A DNA stretch of 47,749 nt, from contig CAMCOS010000018.1 of NCBI GenBank assembly GCA_945876565.1, positions 1 to 47,749 of the forward strand, written 5' to 3'. Source of the stretch: Lautropia mirabilis. GTDB taxonomy: Bacteria; Pseudomonadota; Gammaproteobacteria; Burkholderiales; Burkholderiaceae_B. Of this stretch, positions 1-7,839 are shown one piece after another (the stretch's first letter is position 1; each line of letters begins with the position of its first letter). The notes beneath the pieces are model-generated. The model saw only the letters and a program-made list of their open reading frames with translations. It was not told the origin of the DNA and searched no databases. The position numbers and the translations under genes were made by a program.

Positions 1-144
1 CCGTGGCCTTGCTCAGTTGGTGATTGAATCTGCCGCTGTGGAGGCGAAAGCCTGCGAAGCATCGGTAAATAAGGCGCAAGCCGAGGTCGGGTCAGACCTT
101 CCTGCAGAGGGAATCCTTGCTCTTTAGGGCGAGGAGGTGATCAA
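1..144 (+). mobile_element. Right end of an IS200/IS605-family element (partial)
   Basis: The 3' end of an open frame is followed at once by a hairpin: 115-122 (CCTTGCTC) pairs over 8 bp, with two G-T wobbles, with 127-134 (GGGCGAGG) around a TTTA loop. Six bases later comes TCAA at 141-144. A subterminal imperfect hairpin plus a terminal TCAA-like cleavage site is the right-end layout known for IS200/IS605 elements. The reading frame of the flanking DUF1703-type gene breaks exactly at this TCAA, which supports an element boundary there. The left end lies outside the window. The family assignment is an inference from end structure and context. Confidence 0.5.
2..127 (+). CDS. C-terminal 41 codons of a probable TnpB (partial)
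   Basis: A frame open from the window edge ends at a TAG that overlaps the right-end hairpin of the adjacent mobile element. The visible tail contains AVEAKACEAS and ends EGILAL. It has no recognisable domain, but TnpB proteins commonly have a variable, poorly conserved C-terminal tail that runs into the element's right end. In IS200/IS605 elements this part of tnpB also encodes the scaffold of the guide (omega) RNA. The identity rests on position and end structure rather than on motifs, so another accessory gene is possible. Confidence 0.4.
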   Translation, partial: RGLAQLVIESAAVEAKACEASVNKAQAEVGSDLPAEGILAL

Positions 145-803
145 AAGAGTGTGATGTCGCGCAGGTTATTCAACCCAGAAAAAAGACTAACTTTGCTGAA
201 CTTGGATACCCCGGTGAGCAAAACCATGCGCAGATGCGGGTCAGCGTCTTTTAGCGTGCTGTAAAGGTTCTTTAAGCCTTCTCGCATTTCCCGGGCGCGC
301 TCGGGATCAAGGATGTTATCCAAAATCGGCTTGTCATACTCATCGATTAGGACGACGGCAGTTTGCCCATGCTGAGTATGAGCGTCTTCGATCAACTCGT
401 AAAACTCGCCTGCGATATCGGACTGACGGCCAGATGGCAGGCCAAGGTGTCGGCGCGCCATGGAAAGTTGTTGGCGAATCCTGACGTCAAGCTCATCCCG
501 ATTGCGCATGACACCACTGCCAAAACTTAATCGAATGACTGGATGCTTGATTTGCCAGTCCCAGCGGTCGTGTATGTACAGGCCATCAAATAAATTTTTA
601 CGGCCTTCGAACAGGCAACGCAGGGTGTCAAGCAGGAGGCTTTTGCCGAACCGTCTGGGGCGTGACAGGAAGTAGTACTTGCTCTGAGTAACAATCCGTT
701 CGATGTCGGGTGTTTTATCGACGTAGTAGTACCCACCCTCACGGATCTCAGAAAAGGTCTGAATGCCAATGGGCAGACGCAGGCGATGTTCGCTAAGCGC
801 CAT
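141..803 (-). pseudogene. AAA-ATPase-like/DUF1703 protein, C-terminus cut off by insertion
   Basis: The protein starts MALSEHRLRLPIG and shows the family's signature: the VDKT motif, the P-loop-like RPRRFGKSLLLDTL segment, a Walker B-like VVLIDEYDKPI and the later LLTGVSKFSKVSLFSGLNNL block. These belong to the AAA-ATPase-like (PF09820) group, which normally continues for about 300 more residues into a PD-(D/E)XK nuclease-like DUF1703 domain. Here it stops after LRDITLF, and the stop codon comes from the TCAA end of the adjacent insertion element. I chose the ATG at 803 because the family begins here; an upstream in-frame ATG at 842 would add 13 unsupported residues. It is probably non-functional. 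Confidence 0.75.
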
Positions 804-1040
804 ACCTGATGTTCTCTGCGTAGGTGGGCATTCGTGTCTCATGTTGCCTAGGTGAGCCTGGCTTGTGCGATGTTCGCAACTATATTTGATGTGTTTGATT
901 ATCGCACGGGCATTGCTGTCTCATTCGATCTGAGCATATTCAGGATTGTTCGGTGAATACTCAGTGACCGATGGCTGAAACATACGAAATATGCGTGTGG
1001 TCGTGCTTATTTCAAGCCTGATTGCTCCAAGCAACCGCTT
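804..1040. other. Intergenic region between the DUF1703 remnant and the GNAT gene
   Basis: This holds the upstream region of the leftward ATPase-like remnant and the downstream region of the leftward GNAT gene. I see no convincing gene, no strong hairpin with a T-run and no clear promoter. Confidence 0.4.
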
Positions 1041-1907
1041 CTAACCCAACTCAAAACTCGTGATGCCGTAGACCTGCTCAATCGGCAGGTTCGGCGCTTG
1101 GCCTTTGTACATACGCGCGGTCTCAAAGACCATCTCCATGCCCAGGGACTGCGCCAAATGGATTGCAGCCAGATGGGTGGCAGGTGGATCGAGGTAAACG
1201 GGGTCTTTGGGATCAAGGGGTGAGCAGAGCGCCGCGATCAGACTGCGTGCCTGTGCCTCGGTTTGCGCAAACAGTGGACCTATTTTGTGGCCTAGGCTGC
1301 AGGTCCGGATCACCCCGTAGGCACACATTTCATCGCCCCGCATGATCGCCAAGCCGCGATGGCCCGTTTGCGTGACCCAAGATTGGAGAAACGATGCGCG
1401 ATCGGTGGGGAAGTGTTGCGCATCGAATTTGGCCAGCGTTTCAAACGGCACGTCAGACAGGGGTTGAACATACTCATTGGTAGAACGTTCATCGTTGCTT
1501 GCTTGCAGCTGCTGTGCCTGGCCCTCGTACCGGCAGTTTTTGTGGGCAAACGTGAAACCGGATTTTTGGTAGTTCTCGGTTTGTGCCAACACACCATCGA
1601 GCCCCACGCAGGGCAAATCTTTCAGGTGATTAACGCCAGCGTTCCAGACTTGCAAGCCGTAACCCTTGCCACGATGCGCTAGGGCCACGATGTAAAAGCC
1701 GATAAAGCCAAAGTGCTGGTCGTAACGCACAGCTGAAACGGTGGCCACCAGTTCATCGTTTAAGTAGCCACCAATAAACCCCTGTGGATCGACTAGCGTG
1801 AAGGGCGTCTGGTCATGCAGCCCTGGGTTCCAGCCTTCGTTGCGCGCCCAGTCAAACGGCGTGTGAAGATCGGCAGCGGCAATGGGTCTAACTTCAAACT
1901 CAGGCAT
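1041..1907 (-). CDS. GNAT family N-acetyltransferase with C-terminal YitH/HolE-type domain
   Basis: The 288-residue protein has an N-terminal GNAT fold (about residues 1-135). Its acetyl-CoA pyrophosphate-binding motif A is clear as RGKGYG at residues 79-84, preceded by the FIGFYIVA strand. The C-terminal half (about 150-285) resembles the second domain found in YitH/HolE-type acetyltransferases (PF18014), with the conserved HKIGPLFA segment. Such proteins transfer an acetyl group from acetyl-CoA to a small molecule or protein; the substrate cannot be read from the sequence. It stands alone. Its upstream region carries three 15-bp tandem repeats. Confidence 0.8.
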   Translation of the reverse strand: MPEFEVRPIAAADLHTPFDWARNEGWNPGLHDQTPFTLVDPQGFIGGYLNDELVATVSAVRYDQHFGFIGFYIVALAHRGKGYGLQVWNAGVNHLKDLPCVGLDGVLAQTENYQKSGFTFAHKNCRYEGQAQQLQASNDERSTNEYVQPLSDVPFETLAKFDAQHFPTDRASFLQSWVTQTGHRGLAIMRGDEMCAYGVIRTCSLGHKIGPLFAQTEAQARSLIAALCSPLDPKDPVYLDPPATHLAAIHLAQSLGMEMVFETARMYKGQAPNLPIEQVYGITSFELG

Positions 1908-2365
1908 GGTGTTGTCTCAAAGCGATCAATTAATGGGCTGATCTGAATCATCTCGTTGATTACTGGACTAGGCTGTAATCGGTCTTCACATAATCGGTCT
2001 TCACATAATCGGTCCTCAATCAGCACTGCACTGATCATGGTGTAACAGCCTAGCAGTTCACCACAAGCTCAAGTGCAACTAATTCGTGGTGGTGCGCCAA
2101 AGGGGATTTTCCTTTGGGTTGCGGATCCCGATGGCCCGATCGGACCGGCAGCAGCGCTATCCCGAGCAACTCGGCGTGGTAGTCCCAAGGCGTGGTAATT
2201 CGGTGCTGTTTGCTGTGGGAGGCTGGCCGATTCGTCTGTATCGTACTCTGGCTTGTCCGGCAGGATGCTGTATCAATTTTCGGTATGCTAACGAACAATG
2301 CAGTGAGTTCAATCTGTTGACCGGCGGCAAATGATCAATTCCCCTGCAAAATTCTCAAGCAAACG
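1908..2365. other. Intergenic region between the divergent GNAT and porin genes
   Basis: About 460 bp lie between divergent starts, so promoters for both genes should be here, but I cannot place either with confidence. The only clear structure is a 15-bp tandem repeat at 1976-2020. Two overlapping opposite-strand open frames of about 80 codons (2050-2298 and 2086-2334) have no ribosome binding site, no family likeness and proline/arginine-rich translations, so I do not call them genes. Confidence 0.4.
1976..2020. repeat. 15-bp tandem repeat, 3 copies
   Basis: Two identical units (TAATCGGTCTTCACA) are followed by a third differing at the end (TAATCGGTCCTCAAT). The array lies about 70 bp upstream of the GNAT start. 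Copy number could vary between strains. Confidence 0.9.
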
Positions 2366-3607
2366 ATGAGATCCAGCCGTTTAATCATGCCCACGCGACG
2401 CTCGACTCACCGACTGTGCTCGACCTTTGGCTTATCGGCCCTGATGGGTATTGGACTCTTGCTGCAGGCAACACAGGTCACACAGGTTCACGCCGGTGAA
2501 GTCACGCTGTACGGTGGGGTGGACATCAGCGTGGGCTATGTGCACACCTCATACAACGGCAGCACAGCCAATGATGTGAGCATGTATTCCAGTGTGCTTA
2601 ATGACTCCATGATTGGCTTTCGGGGCAGTGAAATGCTGTCTGACGGATGGAGTGTGTCGTTTGATTTGGCCTCGGAGATCAACGCTTACGATGGCACCTT
2701 GTCTTACGACTCTTACTTTGGTCTGCAATCCACGCTCGGTCTGAAACATCAGGACTGGGGCTCGCTGGATTTCGGGCGTCAACAAACGATTTCGACGAAT
2801 ATCGTGGGCAACTTTGACCCGATGCAGATCAGTTTTGGGCAAGCCAGCATGAGCACATCCTTTACGGCGATTAATACCCAGATCTATGACAACATGATCC
2901 AGTACACGTCGCCGACCTGGTCTGGTTTTCAGTTTGGGCTGGGCTACTCGTTTAACACCGGCGACACGGCGCTGTATGCAGACAGCGACGGTGGCTCGGT
3001 AGTGCCGTCGAGCACCGGGTTTGGTACTAACAACAAGATGCGTGCATTGAGTGCGGCCATGCAATACAACTCAGGCCCACTCTTGCTGGTTGCCTCTTAC
3101 GACCGTGCGTTTGCCAGCAGCACCATTCCAGACGGGTCTAGTACCACCGCAACGCTCATTAACCCAGAGCAGGCTAGTCCGCAAGCTTGGTATTTTGGTG
3201 CGGCCTATACGTTGGACAAGGTGGTGCTGTCAGCAGCCTGGGGGCGGGGCATCAATGGGGTATTTTCGGGCAGCGGGCCCATCAGCAGCAGCCCTTTGCC
3301 AGTGCTCACCGGTGAGGCTGATATGCTGTTTAGCCAGGGTTTTAACCAGAATTCCTACTTGCTGGGGATGAGTTGGACGATTGACGATGACACGCAGTTC
3401 ATGGCGTCTTGGCAAATGCTCAAGCCAACAGGCCAGCTTGCAAGCACGCCTGGCTTTGCCGCTCAGCAAGTGGTGGGTGCTGCCCTGGTTTACAGTTTGT
3501 CCAAGCGAACCGCTGTGTATGCCTGGGCCTCATACAGCAACAATTTAGAGATGGCCTCAGGCGCCAAAGCCACGGTGATTGGCACGGGCATACAGACGGC
3601 GTTTTAG
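2366..3607 (+). CDS. Outer membrane porin (betaproteobacterial type)
   Basis: A long basic and hydrophobic leader ends at an Ala-rich cleavage site (QVHA/GEVTLYG), followed by EVTLYGGVDISVGY, a typical first strand of the trimeric general porins of Burkholderiales (PF13609). Porin hallmarks include DSMIGFRGSE near the start, LGLKHQDWGSLDFGRQ, alternating aromatic strands, and a terminal phenylalanine (GIQTAF), the signal read by the Bam machinery. At about 380 mature residues it has the usual length. It would form a passive diffusion channel for small hydrophilic solutes in the outer membrane. The ATG at 2387 is an equally plausible start and gives a more compact signal peptide. It is monocistronic. 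Confidence 0.88.
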   Translation: MRSSRLIMPTRRSTHRLCSTFGLSALMGIGLLLQATQVTQVHAGEVTLYGGVDISVGYVHTSYNGSTANDVSMYSSVLNDSMIGFRGSEMLSDGWSVSFDLASEINAYDGTLSYDSYFGLQSTLGLKHQDWGSLDFGRQQTISTNIVGNFDPMQISFGQASMSTSFTAINTQIYDNMIQYTSPTWSGFQFGLGYSFNTGDTALYADSDGGSVVPSSTGFGTNNKMRALSAAMQYNSGPLLLVASYDRAFASSTIPDGSSTTATLINPEQASPQAWYFGAAYTLDKVVLSAAWGRGINGVFSGSGPISSSPLPVLTGEADMLFSQGFNQNSYLLGMSWTIDDDTQFMASWQMLKPTGQLASTPGFAAQQVVGAALVYSLSKRTAVYAWASYSNNLEMASGAKATVIGTGIQTAF

Positions 3608-3689
3608 ACACGATGGTTCGACATCCAGGCAGTGACTCAGTCCGTTGTTGCCAGAGGGGCGCTAGAGGTTTTACTGCATCAACCAGCCC

Positions 3690-4055
3690 TCATCGCTTTG
3701 CGTTGCGCTGGTGGTCCATGTCTCGCTCAAGCATGATGGTCAGCAACCCACCATTTGGCGTGGGCTGATAGTCTTGCACACCCTCTTTGCTGGGGTTGGG
3801 TGTGGCGAGCAATGCCTGGGCTTGCGGGCTAACGATTAGAGTCCAGCGTAAACCTTCTGGGCTGTTATCGGTTTGCAGGTGCAGAGCATTGTCAACGGTC
3901 TGTGCTGGCAGATCTTCGTAACGAACCTCATAGAAGATGCTCAGTCCAAACTCAAATTCAGTCTGCTGCACAACCGATCGATGGTTGCATAGTGCCAGGT
4001 AATCCTGGGCATCTAACCGAAACCGGATGCTATCGGGATTAATCCGCAAATTCAT
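3690..4055 (-). CDS. DUF7009-like small protein
   Basis: This 121-residue protein opens MNLRINPDSIRFRLDAQDY, resembling small uncharacterised bacterial proteins (DUF7009-like) that begin MKIRI-x-RLRL and are rich in beta strands. It has no signal peptide or membrane segment. Its first codons overlap the last 17 bases of mobA in another frame, so the two are probably translationally coupled and co-transcribed. The function is unknown; position alone hints at a link with molybdenum cofactor metabolism. Confidence 0.6.
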   Translation of the reverse strand: MNLRINPDSIRFRLDAQDYLALCNHRSVVQQTEFEFGLSIFYEVRYEDLPAQTVDNALHLQTDNSPEGLRWTLIVSPQAQALLATPNPSKEGVQDYQPTPNGGLLTIMLERDMDHQRNAKR

Positions 4056-4737
4056 GATTCAGTTGACTCCAGTCGTCGGGGGTGTTGATGTTGCGCAGTT
4101 GAGCAGCCTGGGCATGGTCTGGCAACCATTGCGCCAGCGCAAAAGGTTCGGTAAACGCATTGATCGAGCAGGATTGACCGGCCAGCAGTTGCTGCTTGAC
4201 CATTTGCGCATGCGTACACACCGATGGGCTTAAACGCAACACCAAAGGAATCGGGTGATGGGCATAGCGAGCGCCGAGGTGAGGGGCGAGCAGGTGGGTG
4301 AGCAGGGGGGTGAGCAAGGGTCTGAGCAAGGGTCTGAGCAAGGGTCTGAGGGTTTGGGCTAAGAGCAGGGGTGTGTCGACCGCCACAAAGACGAGTAGGG
4401 GACTTTGTTCCGCGGCTTGTTCTGTGCTTTGCTCTTGTGCCAATGCCTCGATGCAAGACACCATGCCACCCACTGGACCTAGATGCGCAAACAAATCCGG
4501 GATGTGTTGCCCATGCCAGCCAGGGCGCGGTGCACCGCTCATGATCACACGACCACAGCCCGCTTGCATCAGTGTTTGCTCGGCAATCGATAACAATGTC
4601 TTGCCACGAAACGTCAGCAAAGCTTTGTCCTGGCCCATGCGCGAAGACCGGCCACCGGTCAATACAATGCCGATGAGTGGGTTCGGCATCGGTCTGGTTG
4701 CCTGGGGGCTTGGGTCATTAGGCTGAATGATTGGCAT
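4039..4737 (-). CDS. mobA: Molybdenum cofactor guanylyltransferase
   Basis: MobA joins GMP from GTP to molybdopterin to make the guanine-dinucleotide cofactor of DMSO-reductase-family enzymes, in the cytosol. The nucleotide-binding loop is clear (LTGGRSSRMGQDKALL), followed by the PDLFAHLGPVGGM segment and the metal-binding VAVDTPLL strand. The start is uncertain: MPIIQ (used here) or MPNPLIGIV at 4689. The longer open frame reaching 4875 overlaps the upstream gene and is unlikely. An in-frame 12-bp repeat inserts an (RPLL/TPLL)n stretch just after the VDTP motif, and an EQS/EQA-rich stretch precedes it; both are unusual for MobA. The gene lies downstream of the reductase-patatin fusion, in the same direction. 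Confidence 0.82.
   Translation of the reverse strand: MPIIQPNDPSPQATRPMPNPLIGIVLTGGRSSRMGQDKALLTFRGKTLLSIAEQTLMQAGCGRVIMSGAPRPGWHGQHIPDLFAHLGPVGGMVSCIEALAQEQSTEQAAEQSPLLVFVAVDTPLLLAQTLRPLLRPLLRPLLTPLLTHLLAPHLGARYAHHPIPLVLRLSPSVCTHAQMVKQQLLAGQSCSINAFTEPFALAQWLPDHAQAAQLRNINTPDDWSQLNHEFAD
4288..4347. repeat. 12-bp tandem repeat, 5 units, inside mobA
   Basis: Three identical units (GAGCAAGGGTCT) at 4312-4347 are preceded by two diverged units at 4288-4311. The unit is a multiple of three, so changes in copy number would keep the mobA frame. On the coding strand it gives repeats of the type RPLL. Confidence 0.9.
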
Positions 4738-4807
4738 TGATCGCTCAGCTTCAGCGCACTGGTTTTCCTGCGGTGCTTGTCCAAGTGCCACCTGGTCTGA
4801 AAACGGC

Positions 4808-7111
4808 CTATTGCTTGCCATCGGTCTTGTCACGCGTGGCCAACACATCCATGGCAGTTTCATAACCTGCATCAATCAAGTTCTTGATGGTTGCCGCTGA
4901 AAAATCGTAAGCCTTGGAGGCGCTGTGTGCACCGCGTCGCTGGCGCACGATTTGGGTCACCGTGGTTTGCGCTGATTGTCCCATCAGTTGCAAATAAAGC
5001 GGCTCTTGCTGCACCTGTTGTGCAGCGGGCTCAGGCAGTTTTGTCATGATCTGTTTGACTAGCTGGTGATAGTCTGCGAGCCGAGTCTTTAATGTGTAGT
5101 CCTCATCGATTCTTTGCGAGAAGATAATTTCCTCACGCCGGTTCAAGACGTCCCCTAGGGACTGCGGCAATTCGTCTCGCTGCCCGGTAAACAAGTCAAT
5201 CAGATAGACTTGTTTACCGGTGGTGCCGATGCGGGCAAGCGCTGGTTCTAGCGGTGAGTTACTGACAATCCCAGCATCCCAGTAGTGACGGTCGTTGATG
5301 GTGGTCCAGGAGAATGCGGGCGGCAAGCTGCCACTGGCCAGGATATGGTCGACGGTGAAGTCATCAAGGTAGCTGTCGAACAGCACGATCTCGGCAGTCT
5401 GCACATCGACAGCCGTAACCAGCAATCGAATCGGACTGGATTTGAGGCTTCCAAAGTCCACGTACTTCTGCAGCAATTGGCGTGCCGGTGAGAAGTCGTA
5501 GAGACTTTGCCATTGGCTCAATGGTCCATTGAATGAATTCCACGGATTGAGCCAGCGTGGCGAGAAAAATCCTGGCACTCCAAACCAGTAGGCTTGTTGG
5601 CTGGCTACCGTGCGACGTGCAGCCTCATCGGGCAAGCTAACCGAGTGAGTCGAAAGTTCACGCCAGAAACGCTCGAGCGCCTGCGCGGGGTTATCCGGGT
5701 TACCCGCGATGATCGCGCCATTGAATGCACCGATCGAGACACCCGCGACCACGTTTGGTCCAATGCCATTGTCTTGTAGGGCCCGAATGGCGCCACACTC
5801 GAATGCGCCATAGGCACCGCCGCCTTGTAGCACGTACAGCACTTGACCCGGTACCTCTGACAAAGAAAAGTCAATGTCTGGCAGTTGCTGTCTGAACGCT
5901 TTCAGGTTCGTGCGACTTCGAATCAGTCCGTCGGCTGCCCGGGTGTTGGCCGAAGCGTGACCGAGCGCTAGAAATGCCGTCGGTACGTCGTCTTGCAGAT
6001 ATAAGGTTTCAAATGAGTTGGGTCGCAGCTCGCCCCGATCAATCTGCTCATCCATGGGGCTTGGGATCCCCACCAAGGTGATGCTTTGATCAAACACATG
6101 ACAAAAGAAGTAGCTGATTCGGGTGTAAGGCTCATGGCGCCCGAGCATGTTTCGGGCAGCCAGTCGCCCCTGTTTGACGGCATTGTCCCACTGCTCAACG
6201 CGCAAATGTTGCCCATATAGGGGATGGAATAGGTTAGCGACATCACCGGCTGCATACACATCTGGATCGCTGGTTTGCAGATACTCGTTGACTAGCACAC
6301 CATCATCACAGACGATGCTGCTCGATTGCAGGAACTCGATGCAGGGTGTGACACCGGCGGCAATCACGACGAGCTCACAATCCAGATCAAGTCCACCTTT
6401 GGTTTGGACGGACAAACGTTGTCCTTTTTTGCGGATACTGGCTGGTTGCTCAGGAATAAGACATCGAACATCATGCTGGCTTAGAATCGACTCAAAGTAA
6501 TTTGACACCTTTGGTGAGTAGAGTTTGTAGAGCAATTGCTTGGATTCGATGACGGTGACCCTGACACCAAGGCCATGGAGCATGGCAACCAGTTCGATGC
6601 CCTGGAAGCTGCCGCCAATGACCACAGCGTGTTTAGCGCGCTTGGCTGCCTCTCGAATTGCTGTCGCGTGGTCAAAGGTTCTGAGGTAGAAAACCCCCGG
6701 TAGATCCTGTCCTGGTATGGCCAGCGGCGTGGGCCAGGTCCCCGTGGCAATCAGCAGTTTGTCGTATGCCAGTGAGCCGCCGCTGCTCAGTGTGACCCGC
6801 TTGTGCTTGGTGTCGACATGGGTGGCTTGTTGGCCCAAGATGAACTCAAGGCGCAGCAATTTGAGTCGTTCTTTGGACAGAACAAATTGCGGTGTGAATG
6901 CGTCATCATGGCCGGTTGGGGGCTTTGACAGGGGGGGGCGATGATAGGGCGCGATGTGCTCTTCGCAAACGATGACGATTCGACCCGTGGCCCCTTGTTC
7001 GCGCAAGGTGCGGGCAGCCGTCGCGCCTGCGAGTCCACCACCTACAATGACGAACGGCGCGTGTTCAGTACTCGCAGCATCGGTCTGACGGGTATCACGG
7101 ACGCTATTCAT
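4808..7111 (-). CDS. Fusion of an FAD-dependent pyridine nucleotide-disulfide oxidoreductase with a patatin-like phospholipase (DUF3734)
   Basis: Residues 1 to about 400 are an AIF/ferredoxin-reductase-like flavoprotein: an FAD-binding VIVGGGLAGATAARTLR loop near the N-terminus, a second Rossmann loop (VVIGGSFQGIELVAML) for NAD(P)H, and the C-terminal flavin contact DVYAAGDVANLF. From about residue 424 a complete patatin hydrolase follows: the oxyanion loop QGGGAYGAF, the nucleophile elbow GVSIGAF (Ser about 459) and the catalytic DAGIVSNSPL (Asp about 612). The tail ending KAYDFSAATIKNLIDAGY fits DUF3734. Both halves keep their key residues and there is no frameshift. No signal peptide is seen, so the protein is probably cytosolic. 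The substrate of either half is unknown; coupling of lipid hydrolysis to redox or membrane repair is only a guess. Start: ATG at 7111; a TTG lies one codon upstream. Confidence 0.88.
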   Translation of the reverse strand: MNSVRDTRQTDAASTEHAPFVIVGGGLAGATAARTLREQGATGRIVIVCEEHIAPYHRPPLSKPPTGHDDAFTPQFVLSKERLKLLRLEFILGQQATHVDTKHKRVTLSSGGSLAYDKLLIATGTWPTPLAIPGQDLPGVFYLRTFDHATAIREAAKRAKHAVVIGGSFQGIELVAMLHGLGVRVTVIESKQLLYKLYSPKVSNYFESILSQHDVRCLIPEQPASIRKKGQRLSVQTKGGLDLDCELVVIAAGVTPCIEFLQSSSIVCDDGVLVNEYLQTSDPDVYAAGDVANLFHPLYGQHLRVEQWDNAVKQGRLAARNMLGRHEPYTRISYFFCHVFDQSITLVGIPSPMDEQIDRGELRPNSFETLYLQDDVPTAFLALGHASANTRAADGLIRSRTNLKAFRQQLPDIDFSLSEVPGQVLYVLQGGGAYGAFECGAIRALQDNGIGPNVVAGVSIGAFNGAIIAGNPDNPAQALERFWRELSTHSVSLPDEAARRTVASQQAYWFGVPGFFSPRWLNPWNSFNGPLSQWQSLYDFSPARQLLQKYVDFGSLKSSPIRLLVTAVDVQTAEIVLFDSYLDDFTVDHILASGSLPPAFSWTTINDRHYWDAGIVSNSPLEPALARIGTTGKQVYLIDLFTGQRDELPQSLGDVLNRREEIIFSQRIDEDYTLKTRLADYHQLVKQIMTKLPEPAAQQVQQEPLYLQLMGQSAQTTVTQIVRQRRGAHSASKAYDFSAATIKNLIDAGYETAMDVLATRDKTDGKQ

Positions 7112-7135
7112 CAAAACACCAGAGGGAGTAACAAT

Positions 7136-7186
7136 ATGATGCGGTATTTGAAAGTGGTTGGGTTGAGCATCCGAGACGCAGTTTAG
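7136..7186 (+). CDS. Possible 16-residue leader peptide upstream of the SMR exporter
   Basis: A strong ribosome binding site (AGAGGGAG, spacing 7) precedes ATGATG and a 16-codon frame encoding MMRYLKVVGLSIRDAV. It starts just upstream of the divergent flavoprotein start and is followed by a terminator-like hairpin. It could be a leader peptide or the leftover start of a lost gene. Confidence 0.35.
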   Translation: MMRYLKVVGLSIRDAV

Positions 7187-7213
7187 CGTCAGATAACGAC
7201 ATTACAAGGTTTC

Positions 7214-7236
7214 ATAGTGATATTTCGCTATTTTTT
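7214..7236 (+). terminator. Weak intrinsic terminator-like hairpin
   Basis: ATAGTG (7214-7219) pairs with CGCTAT (7226-7231) around ATATTT and is followed by a run of T. The 6-bp stem is weak. It sits between the small leader frame and the exporter gene, where it could act as an attenuator. Confidence 0.4.
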
Positions 7237-7266
7237 GTAACAAAGAGATCGGCCTAGGTGCTGCGG

Positions 7267-7296
7267 CGATCGACGCGACTAAAGCGAGTCGGATCG
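7267..7296 (+). promoter_or_regulatory. Bulged hairpin in the leader of the SMR gene
   Basis: CGATC (7267-7271) pairs with GATCG (7292-7296), and CGACT (7276-7280) with AGTCG (7287-7291), leaving a one-sided GACG bulge and an AAAGCG loop. It lies about 90 bp before the exporter ATG. It does not match the guanidine riboswitch classes I remember. Confidence 0.35.
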
Positions 7297-7387
7297 AAAC
7301 TAATGGTTGATCTATTGGTCAAAAGTCTGGGTGCTTCAGGAAACTGGCAATTCAATCCAATTAAGAGTGATCGCACCGGAGTAAGTA

Positions 7388-7705
7388 ATGAATTGGTTCA
7401 TTCTGTTTGTCGCAGGACTCATGGAAGTCGGCTGGGCTATCGGTCTCAAATACACGGCTGGTTTTACCAAGCTGTGGCCGTCTGTTTGGACCTTGATTGC
7501 CATGGTTCTCAGTGTGGTCTTGCTGGGGTTCGCGATGAAGTCACTACCGGTTGGCACGGCCTATGCGGTGTGGGTGGGTATCGGGGCAATTGGCACGGCA
7601 GTCTTGGGCATTGTGCTGTTTCAGGAGCCTTCTAACGCCATGAGGCTATTGAGCCTGGTGCTAATCTTCATTGGCATTGTTGGACTGAAGCTGTCATCAT
7701 CATGA
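7388..7705 (+). CDS. sugE: SMR family exporter, Gdx/SugE-type
   Basis: At 105 residues with four membrane helices this is a standard small multidrug resistance protein. The start [22 protein letters not shown] has the key glutamate of helix 1 (the proton and substrate site, in [11 protein letters not shown]) in the form typical of the Gdx/SugE subgroup, which exports guanidinium and some quaternary ammonium ions by proton antiport as dual-topology dimers. The third-helix pattern [15 protein letters not shown] also fits this subgroup. It is a single gene whose leader has possible regulatory structures but no guanidine riboswitch I recognise. Confidence 0.87.
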   Translation: MNWFILFVAGLMEVGWAIGLKYTAGFTKLWPSVWTLIAMVLSVVLLGFAMKSLPVGTAYAVWVGIGAIGTAVLGIVLFQEPSNAMRLLSLVLIFIGIVGLKLSSS

Positions 7706-7839
7706 TGGTGGGTGTTGGACTCATGCAAGGGCAGTCGATGCAATTTAACTTGTCAACCAAATCTAGTCGTGCCCAGGGGTTGTACCAGGGTCCGATGCCG
7801 GTCTGATTCTTTGTCTATCAATTGTTATGGAGTCATTTT

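Noticed and set aside
2050-2334. Two overlapping frames of about 80 codons before the porin gene
   Set aside because: No ribosome binding sites, no recognisable family, and they overlap each other on opposite strands.
7240-7387. Guanidine riboswitch ahead of the Gdx-type exporter
   Set aside because: The conserved ykkC class I blocks and the paired ACGR-loop hairpins of class II are not present; only a non-matching bulged hairpin is seen.
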